From Phycisphaerae bacterium (GTDB lineage Bacteria > Planctomycetota > Phycisphaerae > Sedimentisphaerales > Anaerohalosphaeraceae): a stretch of DNA of 35,255 bases. A program made the translations under genes and the position numbers. The notes beneath the pieces are model-generated. The model saw only the letters and a list, made by a program, of their open reading frames with translations. It had not been told where the DNA came from and did no database searches. Below are positions 8,404 through 16,119 of the stretch, piece by piece. Within the stretch, counting starts at the first letter, position 1. Every line of letters begins with the position of its first letter. The stretch is taken from assembly GCA_021736615.1 (NCBI GenBank), contig JAIPFN010000064.1:1-35255 (forward strand), given 5' to 3'.

Positions 8404-8956
8404 CCTTCATACTCCTTAAAAAAGTAAAATTAGCGATTAGCAATTAGCTAAAAGCAGTGGAAAAATCTGTTAAACTGCCAACGTGTTTTATCGTCCCGAA
8501 AGGTGTAGGCCATAATGCGCAGTTCTGGTAAAATGCGGCCTATGCCGCGCATTATTCGCATAGCTGCTTTTATCTGCATTTTAAACTATATTTTTTCTCG
8601 AATACACGAGAAATATTAAATTACCCAATATATATAGGACGTTGTTTCAGAAGTTGGCGGGGCTTAAAGGCTTAAGTATCAGGTTGTTTCTGGTAAAGTC
8701 AGTGTGATGTAAGCGGGATGGATGGAGAGGTAACGCAACCGGTGCTGTCGGTAATTTCATCAAATCGCGACATCGACAAATTATATTCAATCGCTACTCC
8801 AATAATCAATCATCACTCAATTCAGAAAAGAGCTGCTGGATGGTCTTTTCAATGGTAGGCATTATACCACAAAAGCAGAAATAAACAACGAGTTTTCTAT
8901 TTGAAAACATCAAAATCGCAAAATTATCGACAGTCAAATTAAAAAACTCGACCTTT
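8404..8956. other. 553-bp intergenic region with heptad repeat, interleaved inverted repeats and a hairpin
   Basis: No gene is recognised. 8430-8450 holds TTAGCGA TTAGCAA TTAGCTA, three units of 7 nt, close to the esterase start. At 8506-8555 two inverted repeats interleave: TAGGCC (8506-8511) with GGCCTA (8537-8542), and ATAATGCGC (8512-8520) with GCGCATTAT (8547-8555). TTTCTCG (8594-8600) and CGAGAAA (8607-8613) form a third. On the minus strand these lie 25-210 nt upstream of the esterase start and may be leader or operator elements. Nothing recognisable was found at 8620-8956. Confidence 0.6.
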
Positions 8957-9817
8957 TTAATCCTCAGTCTTCTCCGGTTTTAGATCATCTTCCTTACTTT
9001 TGCCATTGTTTTTATTGATTCCGATCTTTTTTTCATAAGCTTTCAGCATTTCTTGTTTTTGCGACATGGTTAGTGTTTTTTGCTTCATCAGTATGAGTTC
9101 AAACATGGCAAGCTTTGTGGTCTTCTTTATTTCGTCTACCGCTTTGTTTACCGCACCTGGCAGAAACGGGGCAGCTATTATACGCGTCATACCGTTGACT
9201 TTTTTGGCCTTGAACACAGCGTCTATCATGTTATTAACACCCGCTTTCATGTGGCGTTCGGTTGGGACGATCATGTACCAGCCAATATTTTCATCAAAAC
9301 CTTCATCAAATCCATCGACTACCTTGGGCAGCATATCCGACTCAAGGGGTATCGGTGCCATAGCAAGTATATTGTCAAGGCTTAGACCGAGTTTTGCGAT
9401 TTCCTTTTTGGTTTTCGACAGTGATTCACTGAAAGCGTCCAACTGTTCCTGAGTTGCATCGTTGCTGTCTGCTATCTCGGCGGTCTTAACGATTTTGAGC
9501 AGCTTTTCCATGTCAAAAAGGGTTTTTTCTTTTATATCCATGACGATTATCAGGCCCGGACGGATTTTTTGTGATTCTTCAAATGAGAATTCTTTAGTGA
9601 CCTGCCGGGCTAATTTGTCTATCTTATCGGCCTCGGAATTTGAGCCTGAGTATATGAATGTATTGTCGTAAATATACAATTTTCGATTATCAAGCTTTTC
9701 CGGCCAGTGGTCGGGGATGTCTTTTGCCGGTTTCTTTCCCCACCAGCCAAAGCAAACGGCCTGGGCGAATAAGAGGCATAACAGGCCAACTATAAATTCT
9801 TTATTGAGCTTTTTCAT
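8957..9817 (-). CDS. secreted protein of unknown function
   Basis: 286 residues, not recognised. A signal peptide is clear (KEFIVGLLCLLFAQAVCFG). The mature part starts with a tryptophan-rich patch (GWWGKKPAKDIPDHWPEKL), then mixed alpha/beta sequence with strands LYIYDNTFIYSG, LIIVMDI and GWYMIVPTERH, and long helices rich in Lys/Glu. The C-terminal 50 residues are charged and low-complexity (KNNGKSKEDDLKPEKTED). No Cys lipobox or catalytic motif is apparent. The start is supported by GAGGGAAA upstream of the ATG. The gene is separated by 553 bp from the next minus-strand gene and is probably its own unit. It could be a periplasmic or cell-surface protein. Confidence 0.7.
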   Translation of the reverse strand: MKKLNKEFIVGLLCLLFAQAVCFGWWGKKPAKDIPDHWPEKLDNRKLYIYDNTFIYSGSNSEADKIDKLARQVTKEFSFEESQKIRPGLIIVMDIKEKTLFDMEKLLKIVKTAEIADSNDATQEQLDAFSESLSKTKKEIAKLGLSLDNILAMAPIPLESDMLPKVVDGFDEGFDENIGWYMIVPTERHMKAGVNNMIDAVFKAKKVNGMTRIIAAPFLPGAVNKAVDEIKKTTKLAMFELILMKQKTLTMSQKQEMLKAYEKKIGINKNNGKSKEDDLKPEKTED

Positions 9818-10179
9818 GATTTTCCCTCATTAGTCAATATTAACGATTCTATCCTTGAATTAACAATTAATCCAGTATCACAATAATTAAGACGCAAAAA
9901 TGAGAGAAAATTTTACAGGTTTTTGATTTTTCACTGCAAAAGTGCATTCCTGTCCAAAATAATCTTGCTCACTTTTTTACAGCCTATCGGATATTTTCCT
10001 TTCATAATCAGGTGAAATTCGTTAGTATATAGGTACTGCTTTGGGGTAAATTTATGCGATGCAAAATAAAGAGATTCAGAGGCTAATTTTTCCCTTAGCA
10101 AGAAAAGCGATTGCCATTAGGGCAAAGTACCTCTTTAATTTTTAAATCAGATGAAGGTTTATATTTGGAGAATGGGAAG
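9818..10179. other. intergenic region between divergent genes
   Basis: 362 bp, AT-rich, with no gene. It must hold the promoters of the minus-strand orphan and the plus-strand CE2 esterase, but no consensus -35/-10 pair stands out. TCCAAAATAATCTTGCTCAC at 9953-9972 recurs with two mismatches at 12916-12935, upstream of the next esterase. A short hairpin CACT/AGTG lies just before it (about 9932-9944). The open frame can be extended upstream from 10180 to a TTG at 10111, but that would place 23 residues before a normal signal peptide. Confidence 0.45.
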
Positions 10180-11847
10180 ATGAAAAGTAAAAGAGTAACA
10201 ATTTGGGTGATTTGCATCGTACTGCTTATCTTGTCCGTTTCGCAAGTTCATGCTTTTGTTACCATCGACGCCGATCACCCTGACATCCAATATGTCGGAA
10301 GGGTTAATTTTGATGACGCAAAGGCTCCAATTCTGTATTGGCCCGGGACCGAAATTATCGCGAATTTTGAAGGGACATCTATAAATGTTAAACTTCATGA
10401 TTACGGCGATAATTACTTCTATATAATAATTGACGATGGAGTGCCAACCCTGATCGATTTGACTCCTGGTGCAAGAACTTATGCGGCGGCCTCAGGCCTT
10501 GCCGATTCAGTACATAAGATTCAGGTTTTTAAACGCACTGAAACACAAATACCAACACATACGCAGGAAGGTGAAGTCGGTTTTACCGGATTTGAACTTG
10601 AAGACGGCAAGTCGCTGGTTGCACCCCCCGAAAGGCCGCAAAGGCGAATCGAGTATTATGGAGATTCTATTACGTCCGGCACTTCTGTCGCTTACGACGG
10701 TGAAACCAGTGCCGCTTTCGGCAAAGATAATTATTACACTTATGCGGCGATAACTGCGAGAAACTTTAATGCCGAATATCATTGCATCTCAGTAAGCGGT
10801 ATTGGCCTTTATTTAGACCCGTGGGGGTTTGGCGGTAATATGCAGACGCTGTATTACAATAAGCAATCAAAGACAACGTACTGGGATTTCAACAAGTGGA
10901 CACCCCATATCGTAGTGATTAACTTAGGACAAAATGACAAGGTGGGTTCGTACACCCAGGCAGGTGCCGAACAGAATTATATTAATTTTACACAAACGAT
11001 TCGCTCCAATTATCCGAATGCTCACATTATTCTTGCTTTAGGCAGTATGGATGCTACCAGAGCAGGGTCACCGTGGCCGGGTTATCTGCAAAATGCGGTT
11101 TCCGAACTTAATACGACTTATGGCGATTCTAAAGTATATAGCCTTATCTTTCCATATAGCGGGGGAGCCCATCCGGATGTTGCCAGACATGCGGTTATGG
11201 CGACCCAATTGACTGATTTTATCGACACAAGCATTCCGGATCCATGGCTTGGTAACGTAGATATCAATTCTGACAGTATTGTTGATAATGGAGATTTTGC
11301 TGTACTTGCATCAAACTGGCAGCAAACCGGTTGTGATCTTTGCAATGGGGCAGACCTGACCGGTGACGGAAATGTTAATTTTGACGATCTTTTGATTGTC
11401 GCAAATAATTGGCTTGGCGACTATGCGGACCATTCTCTGATGGGTTACTGGGAAATGAACGGAGATGCCCTTGACAGTTCATATTATGCCAATGATGGCA
11501 TTGTTCATGGTTCACCGGTCTGGGAACCTTCCCAGCATAGCGGCGGTTCAATGGTATTTGACGGCATCGATGATTATATTGATATTGAGGGCTATAAAGG
11601 TGTAACCGGCAGGCAATCAAGAACTGTCTCAGCATGGATTAAAACATCTTCAGTTTCCGGAGTAATTGTTTCATGGGGTAACAGTTCCTATAACGGCAGC
11701 AAATGGATCGTTAGAGTCAGTAGTACAGGAACGCTCCGCGCCGAGGTCGGCGGTGGTTACATTTCCGGTACAACCGACTTGACGGCGAATGATCAGTGGC
11801 ATCATATTGGGGTCGAAATGAACAACGATGGGACGCCGGAGATTTGA
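10180..11847 (+). CDS. secreted CE2-type SGNH esterase with dockerin-like repeats and LamG domain, truncated by in-frame TGA
   Basis: From ATG 10180 (GGAG 9 nt upstream) 555 residues are encoded. The signal peptide is VTIWVICIVLLILSVSQVHA. About 27-135 matches the beta-sandwich N-domain of CE2 esterases (YWPGTEIIANFEGTSINVKL). The SGNH domain follows: EYYGDSITSG with catalytic Ser, VVINLGQND, and GGAHPDVARHAVMA with the Asp/His pair. CE2 enzymes remove acetyl groups from xylan or glucomannan. Two dockerin-like repeats (DINSDSIVDNGDFAVLASNW, DLTGDGNVNFDDLLIVANNW) are then followed by a LamG/concanavalin-like domain (HSLMGYWEMNGDALDSS, MVFDGIDDYIDI). The LamG domain is cut by TGA 11845-11847. 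The frame stays open after it to 12825, and the paralogue at 12983 has TCA (Ser) there. Nonsense mutation or base-call error is most likely. Confidence 0.85.
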   Translation: MKSKRVTIWVICIVLLILSVSQVHAFVTIDADHPDIQYVGRVNFDDAKAPILYWPGTEIIANFEGTSINVKLHDYGDNYFYIIIDDGVPTLIDLTPGARTYAAASGLADSVHKIQVFKRTETQIPTHTQEGEVGFTGFELEDGKSLVAPPERPQRRIEYYGDSITSGTSVAYDGETSAAFGKDNYYTYAAITARNFNAEYHCISVSGIGLYLDPWGFGGNMQTLYYNKQSKTTYWDFNKWTPHIVVINLGQNDKVGSYTQAGAEQNYINFTQTIRSNYPNAHIILALGSMDATRAGSPWPGYLQNAVSELNTTYGDSKVYSLIFPYSGGAHPDVARHAVMATQLTDFIDTSIPDPWLGNVDINSDSIVDNGDFAVLASNWQQTGCDLCNGADLTGDGNVNFDDLLIVANNWLGDYADHSLMGYWEMNGDALDSSYYANDGIVHGSPVWEPSQHSGGSMVFDGIDDYIDIEGYKGVTGRQSRTVSAWIKTSSVSGVIVSWGNSSYNGSKWIVRVSSTGTLRAEVGGGYISGTTDLTANDQWHHIGVEMNNDGTPEI

Positions 11848-12030
11848 GTGGTTAAATTGTACGTTGACGGACAACCCGAAAGCGTTGCTGATGTAAAGGC
11901 CAAACCGATTAACACTGCCACTGACGAGGACGTAAGTATCGGCACTTATCAGGCAGGCAGTGCTCCCTTTTTCAACGGTCTGATCGATGATGTGAGAGTA
12001 TACAGAAGGGCTTTAACTCAAGGAGAAATT
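11257..12030 (+). repeat. 774-bp direct repeat, copy 1 (dockerin-like + LamG module)
   Basis: Aligned base by base with 13952-14725 at a constant offset of 2695 with no indel. It starts at GTAGATATCAAT and ends at AAGGAGAAATT. Most of it is nearly identical, but about 11810-11857 carries roughly 11 substitutions in 48 nt, including the change that makes the TGA. Divergence is also higher in the dockerin part near the left end. The sequence after the right edge differs completely: phosphoesterase here, a short tail and stop in copy 2. Confidence 0.9.
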
Positions 12031-12825
12031 TATGGGCTTTCTACTTCTAAAACTCTTATGCGGTTTGGGGTTATTACTGATTTGCATTATGCCGACCGGG
12101 ACAAGGCGGGGTCGCGTTACTATCGTGACAGTCTTAGTAAGGCCGCCGAGAGTATCGCTTTGTTTAACGAGCAGAAGGTTGACTTTGTTGTCGAATTGGG
12201 GGACTTTAAGGATCAGGGGGTACCTTCCAGTGAGGCTTCCTCTATATCATATTTGCAGACGGTCGAGGGGGTTTTTCAGCAATTCAACGGTCCGAGGTAT
12301 CATGCTCTGGGCAACCACGATATGGACAGTATTTCCAAGGCGCAATTTCTGGATAATGTTGAAAATACCGGTATAGAGGCAGGGCGGAGTTACTATTCTT
12401 TCGATGTCAAGGGTGTGCACTGCGCGGTGCTCGATGCCAATTTTAACAGTGACGGCAGTGATTATGACCACGGTAATTTTGACTGGAGGGACGAGAATAT
12501 TCCAGATGCTGAGCTTGACTGGCTTAAAGATGATCTGGCAGCGGCGAAAGGAACCGTGATCATATTTTTGCATCAGTGTTTGGACGGCGAAGGAGAATAT
12601 TATTTCAATAACGGCGTCAATGTGCGAAAGATATTGGAAGAATCTGGAAAGGTTGCCGCTGTCTTCCAGGGGCACCACCATGCGGGCGGTTATAACCTTA
12701 TCAACGGAATTCATTATTATACATTTCCGGCGATGTGCGAAGGGCCGTTTCCTGAGAATAATGCTTATACAATTGTAGATGTGCTTGAAGACAGGATAAT
12801 TGTTACCGGGTATCCTGTCGGCTAA
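11848..12825 (+). pseudogene. continuation after the TGA: LamG C-terminus fused to metallophosphoesterase domain
   Basis: In frame with the CE2-LamG gene, 325 codons follow the TGA. The first 61 complete the LamG fold (VKLYVDGQPESV ... NGLIDDVRVYRRALTQGEI). Then a calcineurin-like metallophosphoesterase domain starts at about 12058 with all metal-binding motifs present: GVITDLHYAD, VVELGDFKD, ALGNHDMD, IIFLHQC, FQGHHHAGG. Read as one gene, 10180-12825 would give an 881-residue esterase-dockerin-LamG-phosphoesterase. After the stop, the phosphoesterase could be expressed from ATG 12058 (MRFGVITDLHYAD) without a signal peptide. AAGGAG at 12020-12025 is about 32 nt from that ATG, so reinitiation looks weak. 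The catalytic domain itself shows no decay, which favours a recent mutation or a sequence error. Confidence 0.7.
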
Positions 12826-12863
12826 AAGCGGGTCTCGCCGAGATGCGAGGGTGTGGTGAAGCG

Positions 12864-12935
12864 TTGACACGATTTTTGCTTAATAGTACTACCGGTATCG
12901 AAAGCGGTATATTGGTCCAAAATAATCTCGCTGAC
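12864..12935 (+). promoter_or_regulatory. possible promoter and shared upstream motif of the second esterase gene
   Basis: TTGACA at 12864-12869 is a consensus -35; 17 nt on lies TACTAC (12887-12892), a weak -10. Downstream, TCCAAAATAATCTCGCTGAC (12916-12935) matches 18 of 20 bases of 9953-9972 upstream of the CE2 esterase. It could be a common control site or a remnant of the duplication that made the two genes. Confidence 0.35.
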
Positions 12936-12982
12936 GTTATGTGAAGTTCAGGTTTTTTAAATTTTTCTTAAGGAGTTTTGCG

Positions 12983-14749
12983 ATGAAGATGAAAATGTCA
13001 TTATTAGTTACAGTCGTTGCGGTTGCATTTGTGTTTGGCGGTACTGTTTTTTCCGGTGAGCCTTTGAAGGTGTTTATTCTCGCCGGTCAGTCCAATATGC
13101 AGGGCCAGGGTAATATGTCTCCGGTTACGACCCAGGGGACGCTTGAGTACATCGTCGCCAATGAACCGGAAAAGTTTGGACATCTTAAAGACGGCGAAAA
13201 TTGGGCTGTACGCGACGATGTCTGGATTTACTATGAGCGTGACGCTTCCACCACCATCAAAGGCGGACTGACGGCGGGTTTCGGTGCCAACAGTTCAGGG
13301 ATAGGTCCTGAGCTGCAGTTCGGTAATGTCATGGGCGATTATTTTGACGGTCAGGTTCTTATCATCAAGACGGCATGGGGCGGCAAGAGCCTTGCCGTTG
13401 ATTTTCGATCTGATTATGTAACAGAACCTGTCGCTGCAGGGCAAGTGGGGTATTACTACAAGCTAATGATGGATATTGTTGCTGATGTTCTGACAAACCT
13501 TTCAACGTACTTTCCCGCTTACAATCCAGCCGATGGTTATGAGATAGTCGGTTTCGGATGGCACCAGGGCTGGAATGACCGTGTCACTCAAACTTACAAT
13601 GACGAATACGAACACAATATGGAGAATTTTATCAAGAATTTCCGTAATGATATTGGTATTTCCAATCTGCCGTTTGTTATCGCTACTACAGGAATGACCG
13701 GCTGGACCGACACTCATCCACGTGCGCTTTCGTTAATGGAGGCGCAGCTTGCAATGGAGGACTTTACTAAATATCCCGAATTTAAAGGCAATGTCGCTGT
13801 CGACGATACCAGGGACTACTATCGATCGGTAGGACTGTCACCGGCTGACCAGGGTTATCACTGGAACCGTAATGCAGAGACCTATTGCCTGATAGGCAAC
13901 GCATTGGCAACGGAAATGCTAGAGATTTTGGAGAACCCATGGCGTGATAAGGTAGACATCAATGGTGACAGTATTGTTGATAATGTAGATTTTTCTGTGC
14001 TTGCATCAAAATGGCAGCAGACCGGTTGTGATCTTTGCAATGGGGCGGACCTGACCGGTGACGGCAATGTTAATATTGACGATCTTTTGATCGTTACTAA
14101 TAATTGGCTTGGCGACTATTCCGACCATGCCCTTATGGGCCACTGGGTAATGAACGGAGATGCCCTTGACAGTACATATTATGCCAATCATGGCATAGTT
14201 CATGGTTCACCGGTTTGGGAACCTTCCCAGCATAGCGGCGGTTCAATGGTATTTGACGGTATCGATGATTATATTGATATAGAGGGCTATAAAGGTGTAA
14301 CCGGCAGGCAATCAAGAACTGTCTCAGCATGGATCAAAACTTCTTCAGTTTCCGGAATAATTGTTTCATGGGGTAACAGTTCCTACAACGGCAGCAAATG
14401 GATCGTTAGAGTCAGTAGTACAGGAACGCTCCGCGCCGAGGTCGGCGGTGGGTACATTTCCGGTACAACCGACTTGACGGCGAATGATCAGTGGCATCAT
14501 ATTGCGGTCGTATGGAGAAATGATGGGTCGCCGGATATTTCAGAGGTTAAATTGTACGTTGACGGTCAACCCGAAAGCGTTGCTGATGTAAAGGCCAAAC
14601 CGATTAACACTGCCACTGACGAGGACGTAAGTATCGGCACTTATCAGGCAGGCAGTGCTCCATTTTTCAACGGTCTGATCGATGACGTGAGAATATACAG
14701 AAGGGCTTTAACTCAAGGAGAAATTCTTGAACTTGCTGTGGGGAATTAA
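12983..14749 (+). CDS. secreted SASA/CE6-type esterase with dockerin-like repeats and LamG domain
   Basis: 588 residues from ATG 12983, chosen because AAGGAG (12970-12975) is 7 nt upstream; a GTG at 12941 is in frame but lacks a site. The signal peptide MSLLVTVVAVAFVFGGTVFS leads into a SASA/CE6-type SGNH domain: LKVFILAGQSNMQGQG with the catalytic Ser, GFGWHQGWND, and YHWNRNAETYCLIG with the likely catalytic His. Two dockerin-like repeats follow (DINGDSIVDNVDFSVLASKW, DLTGDGNVNIDDLLIVTNNW). An intact LamG domain (about 405-583) ends RRALTQGEILELAVGN. It is the uninterrupted paralogue of the dockerin-LamG part of the preceding gene. Its catalytic domain is instead related to that of the minus-strand esterase at 5812, so the C-terminal module has been shuffled between different esterase folds. 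Probably an extracellular polysaccharide O-deacetylase. Confidence 0.9.
   Translation: MKMKMSLLVTVVAVAFVFGGTVFSGEPLKVFILAGQSNMQGQGNMSPVTTQGTLEYIVANEPEKFGHLKDGENWAVRDDVWIYYERDASTTIKGGLTAGFGANSSGIGPELQFGNVMGDYFDGQVLIIKTAWGGKSLAVDFRSDYVTEPVAAGQVGYYYKLMMDIVADVLTNLSTYFPAYNPADGYEIVGFGWHQGWNDRVTQTYNDEYEHNMENFIKNFRNDIGISNLPFVIATTGMTGWTDTHPRALSLMEAQLAMEDFTKYPEFKGNVAVDDTRDYYRSVGLSPADQGYHWNRNAETYCLIGNALATEMLEILENPWRDKVDINGDSIVDNVDFSVLASKWQQTGCDLCNGADLTGDGNVNIDDLLIVTNNWLGDYSDHALMGHWVMNGDALDSTYYANHGIVHGSPVWEPSQHSGGSMVFDGIDDYIDIEGYKGVTGRQSRTVSAWIKTSSVSGIIVSWGNSSYNGSKWIVRVSSTGTLRAEVGGGYISGTTDLTANDQWHHIAVVWRNDGSPDISEVKLYVDGQPESVADVKAKPINTATDEDVSIGTYQAGSAPFFNGLIDDVRIYRRALTQGEILELAVGN
13952..14725 (+). repeat. 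774-bp direct repeat, copy 2 (dockerin-like + LamG module)
   Basis: Collinear partner of 11257-12030 at an offset of 2695. The reading frame is intact through the LamG domain. It reads AVVWRNDGSPDISEVKL where copy 1 reads GVEMNNDGTPEI, a stop, then VVKL. Confidence 0.9.
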
Positions 14750-14849
14750 GGGTCAGAGTGTGACGGGATAAACCGGATTGGACGGTTCAATATTCACCGG
14801 CATTTAATTGTTAAACGTTGACCCCCTGTAATTATAATTGTGAAATATC

Positions 14850-14877
14850 TTGACATTTTTACATATTCGGGGATAAT
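14850..14877 (+). promoter_or_regulatory. sigma70-type promoter of the STAS/RsbW-like operon
   Basis: TTGACA (14850-14855), a 16-nt spacer and GATAAT (14872-14877) form a near-consensus promoter. Predicted transcription begins near 14884, just before the inverted-repeat leader, leaving a 5' UTR of about 210 nt before the STAS gene. Confidence 0.7.
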
Positions 14878-14891
14878 CCGCCGTTAGTTAT

Positions 14892-15067
14892 TAACTCAAA
14901 CTGACCGATTGGCCAGTTTTAGAATTACTAATTACGAATTACTAATTACGAATTGAGGTTTCGGCCTTACGGCCGAGGCATTTTTATAAAAAAATAAAAG
15001 CCACGTAATCTCTTTAATTTCAAAGAGTTACGTCAATATTCAAGCTGATTTCGGTCAGTTTGAGTTA
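14892..15067 (+). ncRNA. candidate structured 5' UTR element bounded by a 17-bp inverted repeat
   Basis: TAACTCAAACTGACCGA (14892-14908) is perfectly complementary to 15051-15067. Between them lie a heptad repeat (14923-14954, AATTACT/AATTACG units), a TCGGCC-TTAC-GGCCGA hairpin (about 14957-14972) followed by ATTTTTA, and a 12-bp hairpin ACGTAA(T)CTCTTT / AAAGAGTTACGT (15003-15015 with 15022-15033). The left arm can alternatively pair locally (AACTGACC-GATT-GGCCAGTT, 14899-14918), excluding the long helix. It lies between the promoter and the AGGAG site at 15079-15083. TTAGTT is also found on both outer flanks (14884-14889, 15068-15073), so a small non-autonomous mobile element is an alternative reading. 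Confidence 0.5.
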
Positions 15068-15093
15068 TTAGTTTGTCAGGAGACTAAGATATT

Positions 15094-15453
15094 ATGGTTC
15101 AGGATAATCCAAAGATCATTGTTGAATATTTGTCGGATTCGGCAGTTGTTACGCTAACAGATGAAAAGATACTCGAAGAAGTCGATATTCAGGCACTCGA
15201 AAACTCGCTTACTCCACTGATCGAGCAGACTCCAGGTATAAAAATGGTCCTTGATTTCAGTAATGTTGAGTTTCTTTCCAGTGCGGTCCTCGGTTTGCTG
15301 ATTCGAACCAGCAAAAAAATATACGAGTCGAACGGCCAGTTGAAGTTATGCAATATTAACGACAAGATATTCCAGATATTCTTAATAACCCGTCTTGACA
15401 GGATATTTGATATATTTAAAACTCAGGAATCGGCTTTAGCTGATTTCGACTAA
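15094..15453 (+). CDS. STAS-domain anti-sigma factor antagonist (SpoIIAA/RsbV-like)
   Basis: A 119-residue single-domain STAS protein. The signature is MVLDFSNVEFLSSAVLGLLI (51-70), with Ser62/Ser63 at the site phosphorylated in SpoIIAA and RsbV. Such proteins bind the anti-sigma kinase when unphosphorylated and release the sigma factor or another partner. AGGAG lies upstream, spaced about 11-12 nt from the ATG. The next gene encodes an RsbW-like kinase, the expected partner. A near-consensus promoter and a long structured leader precede it. No sigma factor gene is in the window, so the target is elsewhere or is not a sigma factor. Confidence 0.9.
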   Translation: MVQDNPKIIVEYLSDSAVVTLTDEKILEEVDIQALENSLTPLIEQTPGIKMVLDFSNVEFLSSAVLGLLIRTSKKIYESNGQLKLCNINDKIFQIFLITRLDRIFDIFKTQESALADFD

Positions 15454-15567
15454 AAAAAGCTAAGCGTGCGTTCTTGCAGTCGAAACAGCAGTTCGGCAGC
15501 AGATCTCGGAATTTTTGTTTTTTGTACTGATATGCCGGTAAAGAGGCTTGTCAAATAAGTCGATGGA

Positions 15568-16002
15568 ATGTCTATGGTATCTGAGACACCGACAAAGAAG
15601 ATCAGGGTAGTTGACAGTGATGTTTACGCGATCAGTAAGATCTGCGGACGGCTTTTAGATGAGGTACGTGCAAAAAACTACAACTCCGAAGAGATTTTTG
15701 CGATTCATCTGGCGCTTGAAGAGGCAATTCTTAATGCCCTTAAGCATGGAAACAAGTTCGATCCAAAGAAAACGGTCGATATTGACTATCTCATTACTGA
15801 CGAAAAATGCGATATCGCAGTCGCCGACGAAGGAGCGGGGTTTTCGCCGGATTCTCTGCCGGATCCGCGGGCGGAGGAAAATCTCTATAAGCCATGCGGC
15901 AGGGGGGTTCTTCTGATGAGATCTTACATGGATGTCGTCGAGTTTAATGAACATGGCAACAGAGTTCATATGATAAAGTACAAAAAAACCAGAAAAGCAT
16001 AG
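15568..16002 (+). CDS. RsbW-like anti-sigma regulatory serine kinase (HATPase_c)
   Basis: 144 residues, the normal size for RsbW/SpoIIAB-type GHKL kinases. Visible boxes are the N box HLALEEAILNALKHGN (about 45-60), the G1 box VADEGAGFSP (about 88-97) and the G2 region GRGVLLMRSYMD (about 114-125). It should bind ATP, phosphorylate the STAS protein encoded 114 bp upstream and sequester a sigma factor or other target. The start is ATG 15568, with a second in-frame ATG two codons on; the ribosome site is weak (GATGGA), so the exact start is unsure. The 114-bp gap to the STAS gene shows no terminator. Confidence 0.9.
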   Translation: MSMVSETPTKKIRVVDSDVYAISKICGRLLDEVRAKNYNSEEIFAIHLALEEAILNALKHGNKFDPKKTVDIDYLITDEKCDIAVADEGAGFSPDSLPDPRAEENLYKPCGRGVLLMRSYMDVVEFNEHGNRVHMIKYKKTRKA

Positions 16003-16119
16003 CGTTAGTTCCTCACTTTTATCTTTAATTAATCAGATTTGCAGATTATTTCTCGTTGCGTTCTCGTCCAAGCCTCCTTATTGGCGACCAAACCCGCCCT
16101 GTTTCCTGGCAAAAAAAGC

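Noticed and set aside
10083..10140. Possible c-di-GMP (GEMM-type) riboswitch before the CE2 gene
   Set aside because: Fragments such as AGGGCAAAGTACC recall the motif, but the conserved paired helices and second GACGCAAAGCC-like block are absent.
11845..11847. TGA as selenocysteine or as a sense codon in this organism
   Set aside because: The paralogue has Ser (TCA) at this place, no SECIS-like hairpin was evident, and other genes here (histidine kinase, DUF58, BatA-type) end normally in TGA.
11806..11857. Diversity-generating retroelement variable region
   Set aside because: The burst of differences is not limited to positions with adenine in one copy, and no reverse transcriptase or template repeat is in the window.
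12032..12376. Open frame from an ATG with a good AAGGAG site at the end of repeat copy 1
   Set aside because: It is out of frame with the well-conserved metallophosphoesterase, is Arg/Leu-rich, and resembles no protein family.
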